In this document: positions 1 through 7,464 of the stretch, one piece after another
Layout of the letters: each line of letters starts with the position of its first letter
Numbering within the stretch: the stretch's first letter is position 1
Source of the DNA: Pseudomonadota bacterium
GTDB taxonomy: Bacteria > Myxococcota > Myxococcia > Myxococcales > Myxococcaceae
Length of the DNA: 7,850 bases
Assembly (NCBI GenBank): GCA_023424585.1
Contig: JAFADT010000449.1
Span: forward strand, 1 to 7,850
Direction of reading: 5' to 3'
The notes under the pieces: generated by a model
The model's database searches: none
Told to the model about the DNA's origin: nothing
What the model saw: the letters and a program-made list of their open reading frames with translations, nothing else
Made by a program: the position numbers and the translations under genes

Positions 1-346
1 CTGCGTCGGTGTTGTTCCGGGCGTCCGTTTCGGTGCCCGCTTCGGTGTTGGTACCCGCGTCCGCCTCGGTGCCAGCGTCCGTCTCGGTGCCCGCGTCCGT
101 CTCGGTGCCAGCGTCGGTGGTGGTACCGGCGTCCGCATCGGTGATGGTACCGGCGTCCGTTTCGGTGCCTGCGTCCTGGTCGGTTCCTGAGTCGGGTGGT
201 GGGCCCGCGTCGGGTGTGGTGCCGGCGTCGGTCGTGGTACCCGCATCCGGCGCTGTATCGCCGTCGTCGGAGCCACAGCCGGGGAGAAGGGGAAGAGCCG
301 TGAGGGAGACAACCAGCAGGGAGAGAATCGAGCGTCGCAGGGTCAT
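1..346 (-). CDS. Repeat-rich lipoprotein, N-terminal part (runs off the left edge)
   Basis: Reading the minus strand from an ATG at 346 gives 115 open codons to the window edge. Residues 1-24 form a lipoprotein signal peptide: basic Arg4-Arg5, a hydrophobic stretch at 7-21, and a lipobox ending L-P-G-C with Cys24 as the probable lipidation site. From residue 31 the mature chain is almost entirely a hexapeptide repeat, T-x-T-D-A-G, with about 14 copies, acidic and Thr-rich. An uncleaved globular domain may lie beyond the edge; such Asp/Ala/Gly/Thr stretches often act as flexible linkers holding a domain off the membrane (inference). An in-frame GTG at 361 is an alternative start five codons upstream. 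Neither start has a well-spaced Shine-Dalgarno sequence, and ATG gives the more typical signal peptide. The opposite strand is also open (V-P-A-S repeats), but that is the mirror of this repeat. The function of the missing C-terminal part cannot be stated. Confidence 0.8.
   Translation of the reverse strand, partial: MTLRRSILSLLVVSLTALPLLPGCGSDDGDTAPDAGTTTDAGTTPDAGPPPDSGTDQDAGTETDAGTITDADAGTTTDAGTETDAGTETDAGTEADAGTNTEAGTETDARNNTDA
2..256 (-). repeat. 18-bp in-frame tandem repeat encoding T-x-T-D-A-G
   Basis: About 14 imperfect 18-bp units lie head to tail inside the lipoprotein gene, each encoding six residues of the form T-x-T-D-A-G. The units differ mainly at codon wobble positions and at the second residue (E, T, I, N, D). 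One unit carries a 6-bp insertion (residues read T-I-T-D-A-D-A-G), which keeps the frame. Near the edge the pattern degrades to D-A-R and N-N-T-D-A. Unit length is a multiple of three, so gain or loss of copies would change linker length without a frameshift. Confidence 0.85.
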
Positions 347-659
347 GACGCGGATTGTCACGGGTCCTGGGGCAAAATGCGAGCGGCTCTCAGTCACTGC
401 GTCATCACGATGAGACTGGCTCCGCACACGCATGGCGCCGTGCCTCGTGGAGGGGGATGACAGGAATGACGGTGAACCGACGGCCTACTCGTTTCCGTGA
501 GGCCACGTGCCCCCTGCTCGGCAACTGATTGGCCGGAGCCCGTGGGCGGCGCGGGCGCGAGCTCCTTGGCGTCAGGCTTCAGGATGTGCTCACCGAAGGA
601 CCCCTCGACGTTGCTTTCTTGGAGAGCCTTCCTCTCCCACTGCGTGATGTGTTTCGCGT
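347..659. other. Intergenic stretch with no convincing gene
   Basis: About 310 bases separate the lipoprotein start from the stop codon of the LysR gene. Both strands contain open frames that run into the regulator gene. Their third codon positions are only moderately G/C-rich (about two thirds in the plus-strand frame from 529 that I counted by eye), unlike the neighbouring genes, and none has a recognisable motif. The stretch should contain the lipoprotein promoter (reading leftwards) and the 3' end of the regulator transcript. I find no clear intrinsic terminator or consensus promoter. Confidence 0.5.
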
Positions 660-1559
660 CTACCGTCGCGAGGAGTGCACCGAATTCGTGATCTCGAGGA
701 GTGAGGTGACGAGCGGGTCCTTGTCGTCCATGGCACGCCACGCGGAGCGGCCCTGGATGGTGACGTTCAGGTCCCGGACCCGCTTGAACACCGCTCCGGG
801 CAGGAGCGTCGGTGCGGCACTCTCGGGAAACAAGCTGACGCCCTCGCCGCTCGCGACGAGCATGAGGATGACCTCGCCGCTCACCTCCTCGTGGACCTTC
901 TCGAGCGTGTGGTGGTGCGCTCGGAACGCGGCGACGATGTCGTCGTGGAGGCGGGGCCCCTCCTTGCGCGGAGGCCAGAGGATGCGCTCGTGCTTCAGAT
1001 CCGCGATCCGCAGCGTGCGTCGTGCGGCGAGTCGATGGCCCTTCGACATCACCACGCCGACGCGCTCGCGGAACAGCACCCTGAAGCGGACGAGCGGGGT
1101 GTCTTCCGGCGAGTGATAGCCGTAGCCCACCGAGATCTTGCCAGCGCGTAGCGCGGCGACCTGCTCCTCGCTCGGCAGCGGACGGAGACGCACCTCGACG
1201 CGCGGATGACGCGCGCGGAACCGCTGCACGATCTCCGGCAGCAGGAGGGTGTCAGCCAGGGCACCGTCGAAGCCGACCATCATCGTCCCGATACGGCCTT
1301 GCGCCGTCGCGCGGGCGTCCTCGGCCGCCTGCGCGGCGCGGGCCAGGGTGGCACGGGCGCCTTCGAGGAACGATTGGCCGGCGGGAGTCAGCTTCACGCC
1401 GCGCCCCGAGGGCACGAAAAGGTCGACGCCAATCTCCTCCTCGAGCTGGGCGATCTGCCGGCTCAATGGTGATTGCGAGACGTGAAGCTGCTCGGCCGCC
1501 CTTCCGAAGTGCTCCGCTTCCGCGACAGCGACGAAGTACCGCAGGTGACGTAGCTCCAT
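660..1559 (-). CDS. LysR-family transcriptional regulator
   Basis: The product has 299 residues, the normal length for this family. The N-terminal winged helix-turn-helix is clear: MELRHLRYFVAVAE at 1-14, then A21-A22-E23-x-L25-H26-V27-S28-Q29-S30-P31-L32-S33 across the recognition helix, and the wing with L57-T58-P59-A60-G61. A linker helix follows (about 65-90). The periplasmic-binding-like effector domain runs from about 92 to 290 and includes a G-Y-G-Y-H segment near 144-148. The overall look is that of the BenM/CatM-like branch, whose members sense aromatic or other small ligands, but the ligand here cannot be told from sequence. It is transcribed divergently from the DUF998 membrane-protein gene, the usual arrangement for a LysR regulator and its target. 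The start codon has no Shine-Dalgarno sequence, and a candidate promoter lies so close that the mRNA may be nearly leaderless. A palindrome over that promoter suggests autoregulation. Confidence 0.93.
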   Translation of the reverse strand: MELRHLRYFVAVAEAEHFGRAAEQLHVSQSPLSRQIAQLEEEIGVDLFVPSGRGVKLTPAGQSFLEGARATLARAAQAAEDARATAQGRIGTMMVGFDGALADTLLLPEIVQRFRARHPRVEVRLRPLPSEEQVAALRAGKISVGYGYHSPEDTPLVRFRVLFRERVGVVMSKGHRLAARRTLRIADLKHERILWPPRKEGPRLHDDIVAAFRAHHHTLEKVHEEVSGEVILMLVASGEGVSLFPESAAPTLLPGAVFKRVRDLNVTIQGRSAWRAMDDKDPLVTSLLEITNSVHSSRR

Positions 1560-1562
1560 GAG

Positions 1563-1596
1563 TCAGACCTATAGGGTCTGAAACCCTTGCAATCAA
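1563..1596 (-). promoter_or_regulatory. Candidate lysR promoter with overlapping 19-bp palindromic operator
   Basis: A perfect inverted repeat, TCAGACC-TATAG-GGTCTGA, occupies 1563-1581. On the minus strand a sigma-70-like promoter can be drawn: -35 TTGATT at 1591-1596, a 17-bp spacer, and -10 TATAGG at 1568-1573, each with 4 of 6 consensus matches. The palindrome covers the -10 box and ends three bases before the regulator's ATG, so bound protein would block its own promoter. Predicted initiation is within about 0-4 bases of the ATG. LysR proteins classically bind interrupted dyads (T-N11-A) between divergent genes; assigning this site to this regulator is inference. Confidence 0.5.
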
Positions 1597-1748
1597 TGTC
1601 CTGGTCGTCTTGAACACCACGGTGCAGGCTGCTCGACATGAAGCGACACGAAGGAGCGCCTGCGGGCCAGCTCCTTGACGCCATCATCGAGGGTGTGGGG
1701 CCGCCCGCCTCGGTTGAACCTCGCCAGACAACGGAGCGCGTCACACCC

Positions 1749-2540
1749 ATGGCCGAGATCACCGACCCCATCCCCAGTTCCACGCGAGACGAGCGCTTGA
1801 GCTACACGACGCCTGCGACGCTCGCCCCGGATGCGCACCCGATGATGCAACGCCGCTCCGTCGGCGCGGTGCTCGTCGCCGGGGCGATGATCTTCTTCCT
1901 CACCGAGTTCATCGCTGCTGCCGCATGGACAGATCCCCCCTACAGCTATACCTATCACTACATCAGCGACCTGGGCGTTCGTGGTCCCCTGGTGGCGCTC
2001 GGGCAGTTCATGAACTCGCCACTCGCGTGGGTCATGAACACCGGCTTCTTCCTCTTCGGGATCGTGTTCTTCGTCGGTGTCGCCCTGCTCAGGGGCCTGC
2101 GTGGCTGGCGCCGTGGGGCAGCGCTCATCCTGGGCGCCCTGGTGGCGGTTGGCGGCGTCCTGCTCGCATTCAATCCCGGTTCCGGCGAGCCGCCTGACGG
2201 CGCCGTCGACCTTCACGGCCTGGGTGCCTTTGCATCCATTGTTGGTGGCAACGTGCTCGTGCTCCTTCTCGGATGCCAGCGCCAGCACATCGGAGTCGCT
2301 TGGAAGCCTGGAAGGGCCATGGTCGTACTCGGCGTCTTCGGGCTCGGCTCGCTGGTGGCCTTCCTCGTCGTCGCCAGCTCAGGCGCCAACGTCCTCGTTG
2401 GCCTCGTCGAACGCTGTGCCGTCTATCCGATCATGGCTGGCTTCATCCGTGCGGGAGTCGCGATCTGGGATTGCCGGGCCCTGGGACACTCGTCCCACAC
2501 GGACGAAGCCGGTTCGGCACCGGAGCCCGCGATCACCTGA
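1749..2540 (+). CDS. DUF998-family multi-pass membrane protein
   Basis: The product is an integral membrane protein of 263 residues from the chosen ATG. Hydrophobic segments lie at about 38-60, 91-114, 122-141, 158-175, 190-210 and 221-240, suggesting six transmembrane helices. DUF998 hallmarks are visible: YSYTYHYISDLGV at 65-77 after the first helix, FNPGSGE near 141-147 followed by HGLGA at 156-160, and ERCAVYPI at 221-228 before the last helix. The biochemical role of DUF998 proteins is not established. The frame stays open back to an ATG at 1638, but codons between 1638 and 1748 show clearly weaker third-position G/C bias than those after 1749, and a GGAG sits 12 bases before 1749, so I prefer 1749. 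ATGs at 1842/1845 are also possible. The divergent LysR gene is its likely regulator (inference from position). It ends convergent to the methyltransferase gene. Confidence 0.82.
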   Translation: MAEITDPIPSSTRDERLSYTTPATLAPDAHPMMQRRSVGAVLVAGAMIFFLTEFIAAAAWTDPPYSYTYHYISDLGVRGPLVALGQFMNSPLAWVMNTGFFLFGIVFFVGVALLRGLRGWRRGAALILGALVAVGGVLLAFNPGSGEPPDGAVDLHGLGAFASIVGGNVLVLLLGCQRQHIGVAWKPGRAMVVLGVFGLGSLVAFLVVASSGANVLVGLVERCAVYPIMAGFIRAGVAIWDCRALGHSSHTDEAGSAPEPAIT

Positions 2541-2683
2541 CCGGCTGTCCGCACCTCCGCCGCGGTTCTTGTCTGAGGCCGAGCGGGGATGGATGCACCG
2601 CGACGTGCTCTGCCGGATGCTCGCGTGGAACGACGGGGACCGGAAGTGTACGGAGCGGGCGCGCGACAAGGGCACGCGGTGCC

Positions 2684-3961
2684 TCATCCAGCGGTTCCAG
2701 ACGCCCCGCCCTGGTGATCAGGCGGCGGTCCTGAGTCGGTCTCTGGCCTCTGGCTTCGCGACGCGATGAGCGCGAGGTTGCGCGGAGACAGGCGCGGGTC
2801 GAAGACCTGGAGGAGCTCGACCTGGAAGCCCAGCTCCTCCAGGAGGAGCGCGCGATCGAGCAGGAGCACGACCTCCAACGCCCTCGCGAAGCGGTCCCTC
2901 AGCAGATGGCAGAGCAAGAGGTCCCGTGTCTCGGCGCGAACGGAAACCTCGAAGGCATCCAGCTCCGCGTCCGTCATGCCGGGATCAAGGTCGAGGCGCT
3001 CCAGGCGGTCGCGCGCGTAGACGGCGAAGCGTCCGGCATAGAGCGTCCGGGGCGCGTCTCCTGCCCTCACGAAGCCGCGCTCGGGAAAGCGCTGCCTCGA
3101 TAGGAGCTCGAACGCGAAACGCCACGCGTACACCTGCTTCATCCGCGCGAACTCCGCCTCGGTCTTGTGAGACCGTCCCCGCGTCGTCAGCGCCAGGGCA
3201 TGCGGGGTGAGGGGCAGGGGATGCGCGGCCCCGAAGCGGGAGACGGGAAAGTCCCGCGGGGCCTCCAGCTTGTCGTAGCAACAGCCGATGTTCAGGACGA
3301 AGCCCGCCCCCTGGCTCTTGCGGAGCTGCGTGAGGGCGAGCGGCCCGCAGGTGTGCAGGCCAATGGAGGCGCGGTCCCGGCCGGAGAAGAGCGGATCGAT
3401 CCGCGGTTGGAGCCCGTCCTCGACGGAGGCCTGGATGAAACACAGGGTGCCCCTGCCCGAGGCTTGGTTTTTCGTCAGCCAGCGCTGGCCCTTGTCCTGA
3501 AGCGCGGCGTCGCGGTCGATGCTGTGGAAGGTCCACCCGAACGTCCGTGCACAGAGGCGGGCGAGGTGCCCCATGCCGCCGCCGATATCGACCGCCTGGT
3601 GGATGAAGCGCGTCCTCGGCGCGAGCAGGGCGAGCACCCGCTCGAGCTCGTGGGTCTTCTTGGCGCTGAGCCCCTGTGTCTCCGCGACCGTCAGCGCGTG
3701 AAGGCCCTCGTGCCAGGGCAGCGCCGTCAGCTCCTGGAGCGCGCCGAGGAGCGCGCCCAGGGACGGAGGCGGGGCGCCCACGAGCACCCCCTGGTCCAGC
3801 CGCCGTTCGCCCGCCTCATCGAGCGACCGGGCATAGGCCAGCCAGTCCTCGGGATAGGCGGCGCCGGACCCGGGCCAGCCCTGGAGGATGGAGCGGGACC
3901 AGAGTGGAGACCAGGGCCGGAGCTGGTGCGTGAGCGCCGCGAGCCGCGCCTGGAAGTCCAT
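2684..3961 (-). CDS. SAM-dependent methyltransferase, METTL25/RRNAD1-like (Methyltransf_32 type)
   Basis: The product has 425 residues. The Rossmann-type SAM-binding core starts at about 97: GLSAKKTHE at 97-105, the glycine-rich motif I VDIGGGMGHLAR at 124-135, and an acidic end of the next strand at SIDRD (147-151). Two further signatures follow, GLHTCGPLA at 201-209 and NIGCCYDKL at 224-232, and near the C-terminus FDPRLSPRNLALIA at 387-400. This combination (S-x-K-K-x-H-E, H-x-C-G-x-L, G-C-C-Y, S-P-R-N) is characteristic of the family that includes eukaryotic METTL25 and RRNAD1, rather than of ordinary bacterial methyltransferases. The substrate is unknown. The last ~23 residues are low-complexity Pro/Gly/Ser. 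The ATG at 3961 has AGGA nine bases upstream. A GC-rich hairpin lies just before that ribosome-binding site. The gene stands alone: convergent with the DUF998 gene and divergent from the SnoaL-like gene. Confidence 0.85.
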   Translation of the reverse strand: MDFQARLAALTHQLRPWSPLWSRSILQGWPGSGAAYPEDWLAYARSLDEAGERRLDQGVLVGAPPPSLGALLGALQELTALPWHEGLHALTVAETQGLSAKKTHELERVLALLAPRTRFIHQAVDIGGGMGHLARLCARTFGWTFHSIDRDAALQDKGQRWLTKNQASGRGTLCFIQASVEDGLQPRIDPLFSGRDRASIGLHTCGPLALTQLRKSQGAGFVLNIGCCYDKLEAPRDFPVSRFGAAHPLPLTPHALALTTRGRSHKTEAEFARMKQVYAWRFAFELLSRQRFPERGFVRAGDAPRTLYAGRFAVYARDRLERLDLDPGMTDAELDAFEVSVRAETRDLLLCHLLRDRFARALEVVLLLDRALLLEELGFQVELLQVFDPRLSPRNLALIASRSQRPETDSGPPPDHQGGASGTAG

Positions 3962-3970
3962 GTCCGCGCA

Positions 3971-4015
3971 TCCTACGCGCCGCCAATGCCGAGGGGGGCG
4001 AAGGGGCGGCGGCGC
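3971..4015 (-). promoter_or_regulatory. Shine-Dalgarno and adjacent GC hairpin upstream of the methyltransferase gene
   Basis: On the minus strand AGGA (plus positions 3971-3974) lies nine bases before the methyltransferase ATG. Two bases further upstream are perfect 8-bp arms, GCGCCGCC (3977-3984) and GGCGGCGC (4008-4015), around a 23-base loop. If transcribed, the stem would abut the ribosome-binding site and could affect translation. In DNA this GC-rich, such dyads also arise by chance, so function is not shown. The rest of the 256-base divergent gap (3962-4217) shows no convincing promoter. Confidence 0.3.
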
Positions 4016-4217
4016 AGGTCCGCGTCCAGCTTCTCTCCGGACGCGCGCTCCGCCACGCCCGCGAGCAGGTTGCCCCCCGCTCGCGGAGCGAGAGAGGTCC
4101 CAGGCGCCTCCCCGCCGGCCGAGGCGCGTACAAACCTGACACTGGGTTGTCCATGGCGGGAGGCATGGTCACGTCCATCCTCGACGGGCTCCTCCGTCGA
4201 GCACCTGGAGGCCAGCG

Positions 4218-4568
4218 ATGAGACGTCCCGTGGAGGTGGTGCAGGCGTACTTCGATGCATGGAGCGCGAAGGATGAGTCGATGGCGCGAGACACGCTCGC
4301 GCCCGACGTGAGCTTCGTCGGCGCGCTCGGCAAGGCGGAGGGCGCGGAGGCCTGCGTGAAGGGGCTCGTCAACGGCATGTGGAAGGTGTCGCCCCAGGTG
4401 ACCGTGCTTCACCGCTTCGTGGACGGAGCCGACGTGCTGACCTGGTTCGAGATCCATCCCTCCGGGCACGAGCCCGTGCCGGTGGCGAACTGGAGCCATG
4501 TCGAGAACGGGCGCATCACCCGCATCCGCGTCACCTTCGATCCGCGCCCATTGCTGGAGAGGCGCTGA
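4218..4568 (+). CDS. SnoaL/NTF2-like domain protein
   Basis: This is a small protein of 116 residues with the cone-shaped NTF2-like (SnoaL-like) fold pattern. The first helix carries VVQAYFDAWSAKD (about 7-19), followed by LAPDVSFVGALGKAEG (27-42) and a helix with KGLVNGM, and the closing strands WSHVENGRITRIRVTFDPR (92-110), where the 'E-N/D-G-[KR]-I-x-x-[IL]' pattern is typical of the family. Members include polyketide cyclases, isomerases and many binding proteins, so the specific role here is unknown. No membrane segment or signal peptide is present. A strong ribosome-binding site (GGAGG, six bases before the ATG) fixes the start. The gene is divergent from the methyltransferase gene and convergent with the tRNA, so it is probably monocistronic. 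Confidence 0.85.
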   Translation: MRRPVEVVQAYFDAWSAKDESMARDTLAPDVSFVGALGKAEGAEACVKGLVNGMWKVSPQVTVLHRFVDGADVLTWFEIHPSGHEPVPVANWSHVENGRITRIRVTFDPRPLLERR

Positions 4569-4632
4569 GCGCGCGCTTCCCCGCGACTGTCGCCGGAACA
4601 GCGCCAGCGGGTGCCACGCGAGCTGGACCAGG

Positions 4633-4655
4633 CCGCGCGGGAACAAGGAGCGCGG
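4633..4655. terminator. GC hairpin between convergent SnoaL-like gene and tRNA
   Basis: CCGCGC (4633-4638) and GCGCGG (4650-4655) form a perfect 6-bp G/C stem with an 11-base loop. It lies about 65 bases after the SnoaL-like stop and about 25 bases past the 3' end of the oppositely oriented tRNA, where a bidirectional terminator would be expected. Neither side has a T-run, so this is only a weak candidate. Confidence 0.25.
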
Positions 4656-4680
4656 AGGCGGCGGACGGAGGTGAGGGGAG

Positions 4681-4753
4681 TGGGCCCTCCTGGATTCGAA
4701 CCAGGGACCAATCGGTTATGAGCCGACAGCTCTAACCGCTGAGCTAAGGGCCC
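4681..4753 (-). tRNA. tRNA with CAU anticodon, probably tRNA-Ile2 (k2CAU)
   Basis: The 73 bases fold as a full cloverleaf on the minus strand. The acceptor stem is GGGCCCT/AGGGCCC with discriminator A. The D arm is GCTC-AGCGGTTA-GAGC, the anticodon stem GTCGG/CCGAT (top pair G-U), the loop CTCATAA with CAT at plus 4718-4720, the variable loop TGGTC, and the T arm CCTGG-TTCGAAT-CCAGG. The 3' CCA is not encoded. CAU can mean initiator Met, elongator Met or Ile2. The compact AGCGGTTA D-loop, the GC-rich acceptor stem and the TTGGTC around the variable loop match remembered E. coli tRNA-Ile2 better than tRNA-Met. If so, TilS would modify C34 to lysidine and the tRNA would read AUA. The tRNA call is near certain; the Ile2 identity is likely. 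Confidence 0.95.
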
Positions 4754-4768
4754 TCATCACTCACGAAT

Positions 4769-4811
4769 GCCAGACGCGGACGGACTATCTCTCCGCCCGC
4801 GCGCGCCTGGC
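4769..4811 (-). terminator. Possible stem-loop after the alkyltransferase-like gene
   Basis: GCCAG (4769-4773) and CTGGC (4807-4811) can pair, with an inner CGGA (4781-4784)/TCCG (4792-4795) stem around a 7-base loop and GC-rich internal loops between. The structure lies between the stop of the alkyltransferase-like gene and the 5' end of the tRNA. There is no T-run, so it may be a Rho-independent-like hairpin, a processing structure or chance. Confidence 0.25.
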
Positions 4812-4827
4812 AAGCACCGCCCGCGCG

Positions 4828-5157
4828 TCAGGCCTTGCCGTCCTTCAGCGCCACTCGGAACACCTGGCCCTTCTCCGTCACGGTGACGCCCTCCGCGCGC
4901 AGCCGCTTCGCCTGCTCGTGCGCCACCGGGGGCGCCAGCGTGCCGTCCGAGCGGATGACCCGCCACCAGGGCACCTGCGTGGCCTGTCCCGGCAGGTGCT
5001 TCAGCTCGCGCCCCACGCCCCGCGCCGCGCCGGGCCTCCCCGCGTAGATGGCCACCTGCGCGTAGGAGCGCACCTCGCCCCGGGGAATGGAGCGCACCTG
5101 CTTCATCACGTTGTCGGAGAAGGGCAGGGGCTTTCCAGCGGGCTTCTTCGCGGCCAC
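4828..5157 (-). CDS. Alkyltransferase-like protein (MGMT family, Cys replaced by Trp)
   Basis: The product has 109 residues and matches the O6-alkylguanine-DNA alkyltransferase C-terminal domain. SYAQVA at 31-36 supplies the conserved Tyr, AARGVGREL (44-52) carries the Arg finger that helps flip the damaged base, and the active-site block reads PWWRVI at 63-68. In true alkyltransferases this block is PCHRV with an acceptor Cys. Here Trp64 replaces it, as in alkyltransferase-like (ATL) proteins such as E. coli YbaZ, which bind O6-alkylguanine without repairing it and hand the lesion to nucleotide excision repair. The frame extends to an ATG at 5205, but a GAGG six bases before the GTG at 5157 and the lack of family sequence upstream favour the GTG start. 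It follows rpoD on the same strand by 96 bases, but a strong hairpin separates them, so it probably has its own promoter. Confidence 0.88.
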   Translation of the reverse strand: MAAKKPAGKPLPFSDNVMKQVRSIPRGEVRSYAQVAIYAGRPGAARGVGRELKHLPGQATQVPWWRVIRSDGTLAPPVAHEQAKRLRAEGVTVTEKGQVFRVALKDGKA

Positions 5158-5189
5158 GGCGCACCTCACGCGGGATGGACAAGACGACG

Positions 5190-5223
5190 AAGGCCCCCGG
5201 TCCACTCAAGGAACGGAGGCCTT
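5190..5223 (-). terminator. Intrinsic-type terminator after rpoD
   Basis: On the minus strand AAGGCCTCCG (5223-5214) pairs with CGGGGGCCTT (5199-5190) to give a 10-bp stem with one G-U pair. Three further pairs are possible inside after one mismatch, leaving a six-base loop. It starts 31 bases past the rpoD stop. The following bases (5189 downwards) are moderately T-rich but not a T-run. Position and stem strength make it the best terminator in the window. It also separates rpoD from the alkyltransferase-like gene. Confidence 0.6.
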
Positions 5224-5253
5224 CTGGCTCCACGGTCAGCCTCCTTCAGCGGC

Positions 5254-7374
<2,121 letters not shown>

Positions 7375-7464
7375 TCGGGTACTTCTCCTTAAGAAAATCA
7401 GGTGCTTTGGCCTGGGCGAGCCGGCCGATCTACCGCAAAGTCGAGCTTTCTTACAAACGCGAAC

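Noticed and set aside
9..413. Plus-strand frame of V-P-A-S repeats
   Set aside because: It is the reverse complement of the T-x-T-D-A-G repeat. The minus strand has a proper lipoprotein signal peptide; the plus strand has none.
482..504. GGCCT / AGGCC inverted repeat as a lysR terminator
   Set aside because: Only five base pairs with a 13-base loop that does not pair further, no T-run, and over 150 bases past the stop codon.
394..741. Minus-strand small ORF (115 aa) overlapping the end of the lysR gene
   Set aside because: No ribosome-binding site, recognisable motif or clear codon bias, and it starts inside the regulator gene in another frame.
529..1116. Plus-strand frame from a TTG through the end of lysR
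   Set aside because: Third-position G/C in its non-overlapping part is only background level, and most of its length is antisense to a clear LysR gene.
1586..1614. Plus-strand promoter TTGCAA-N17-TTGAAC for the DUF998 gene
   Set aside because: The -10 box matches consensus at only three of six positions, too weak to annotate.
2541..2683. Possible small gene or terminator between the convergent DUF998 and methyltransferase genes
   Set aside because: Open frames here are extensions of shadows of the flanking genes, and I found no convincing hairpin or ribosome-binding site.
4757..5233. Alternative minus-strand frame of 158 codons over the alkyltransferase-like gene
   Set aside because: Arg/Gly/Ala-rich product without motifs; the overlapping frame encodes a clear MGMT-family protein.
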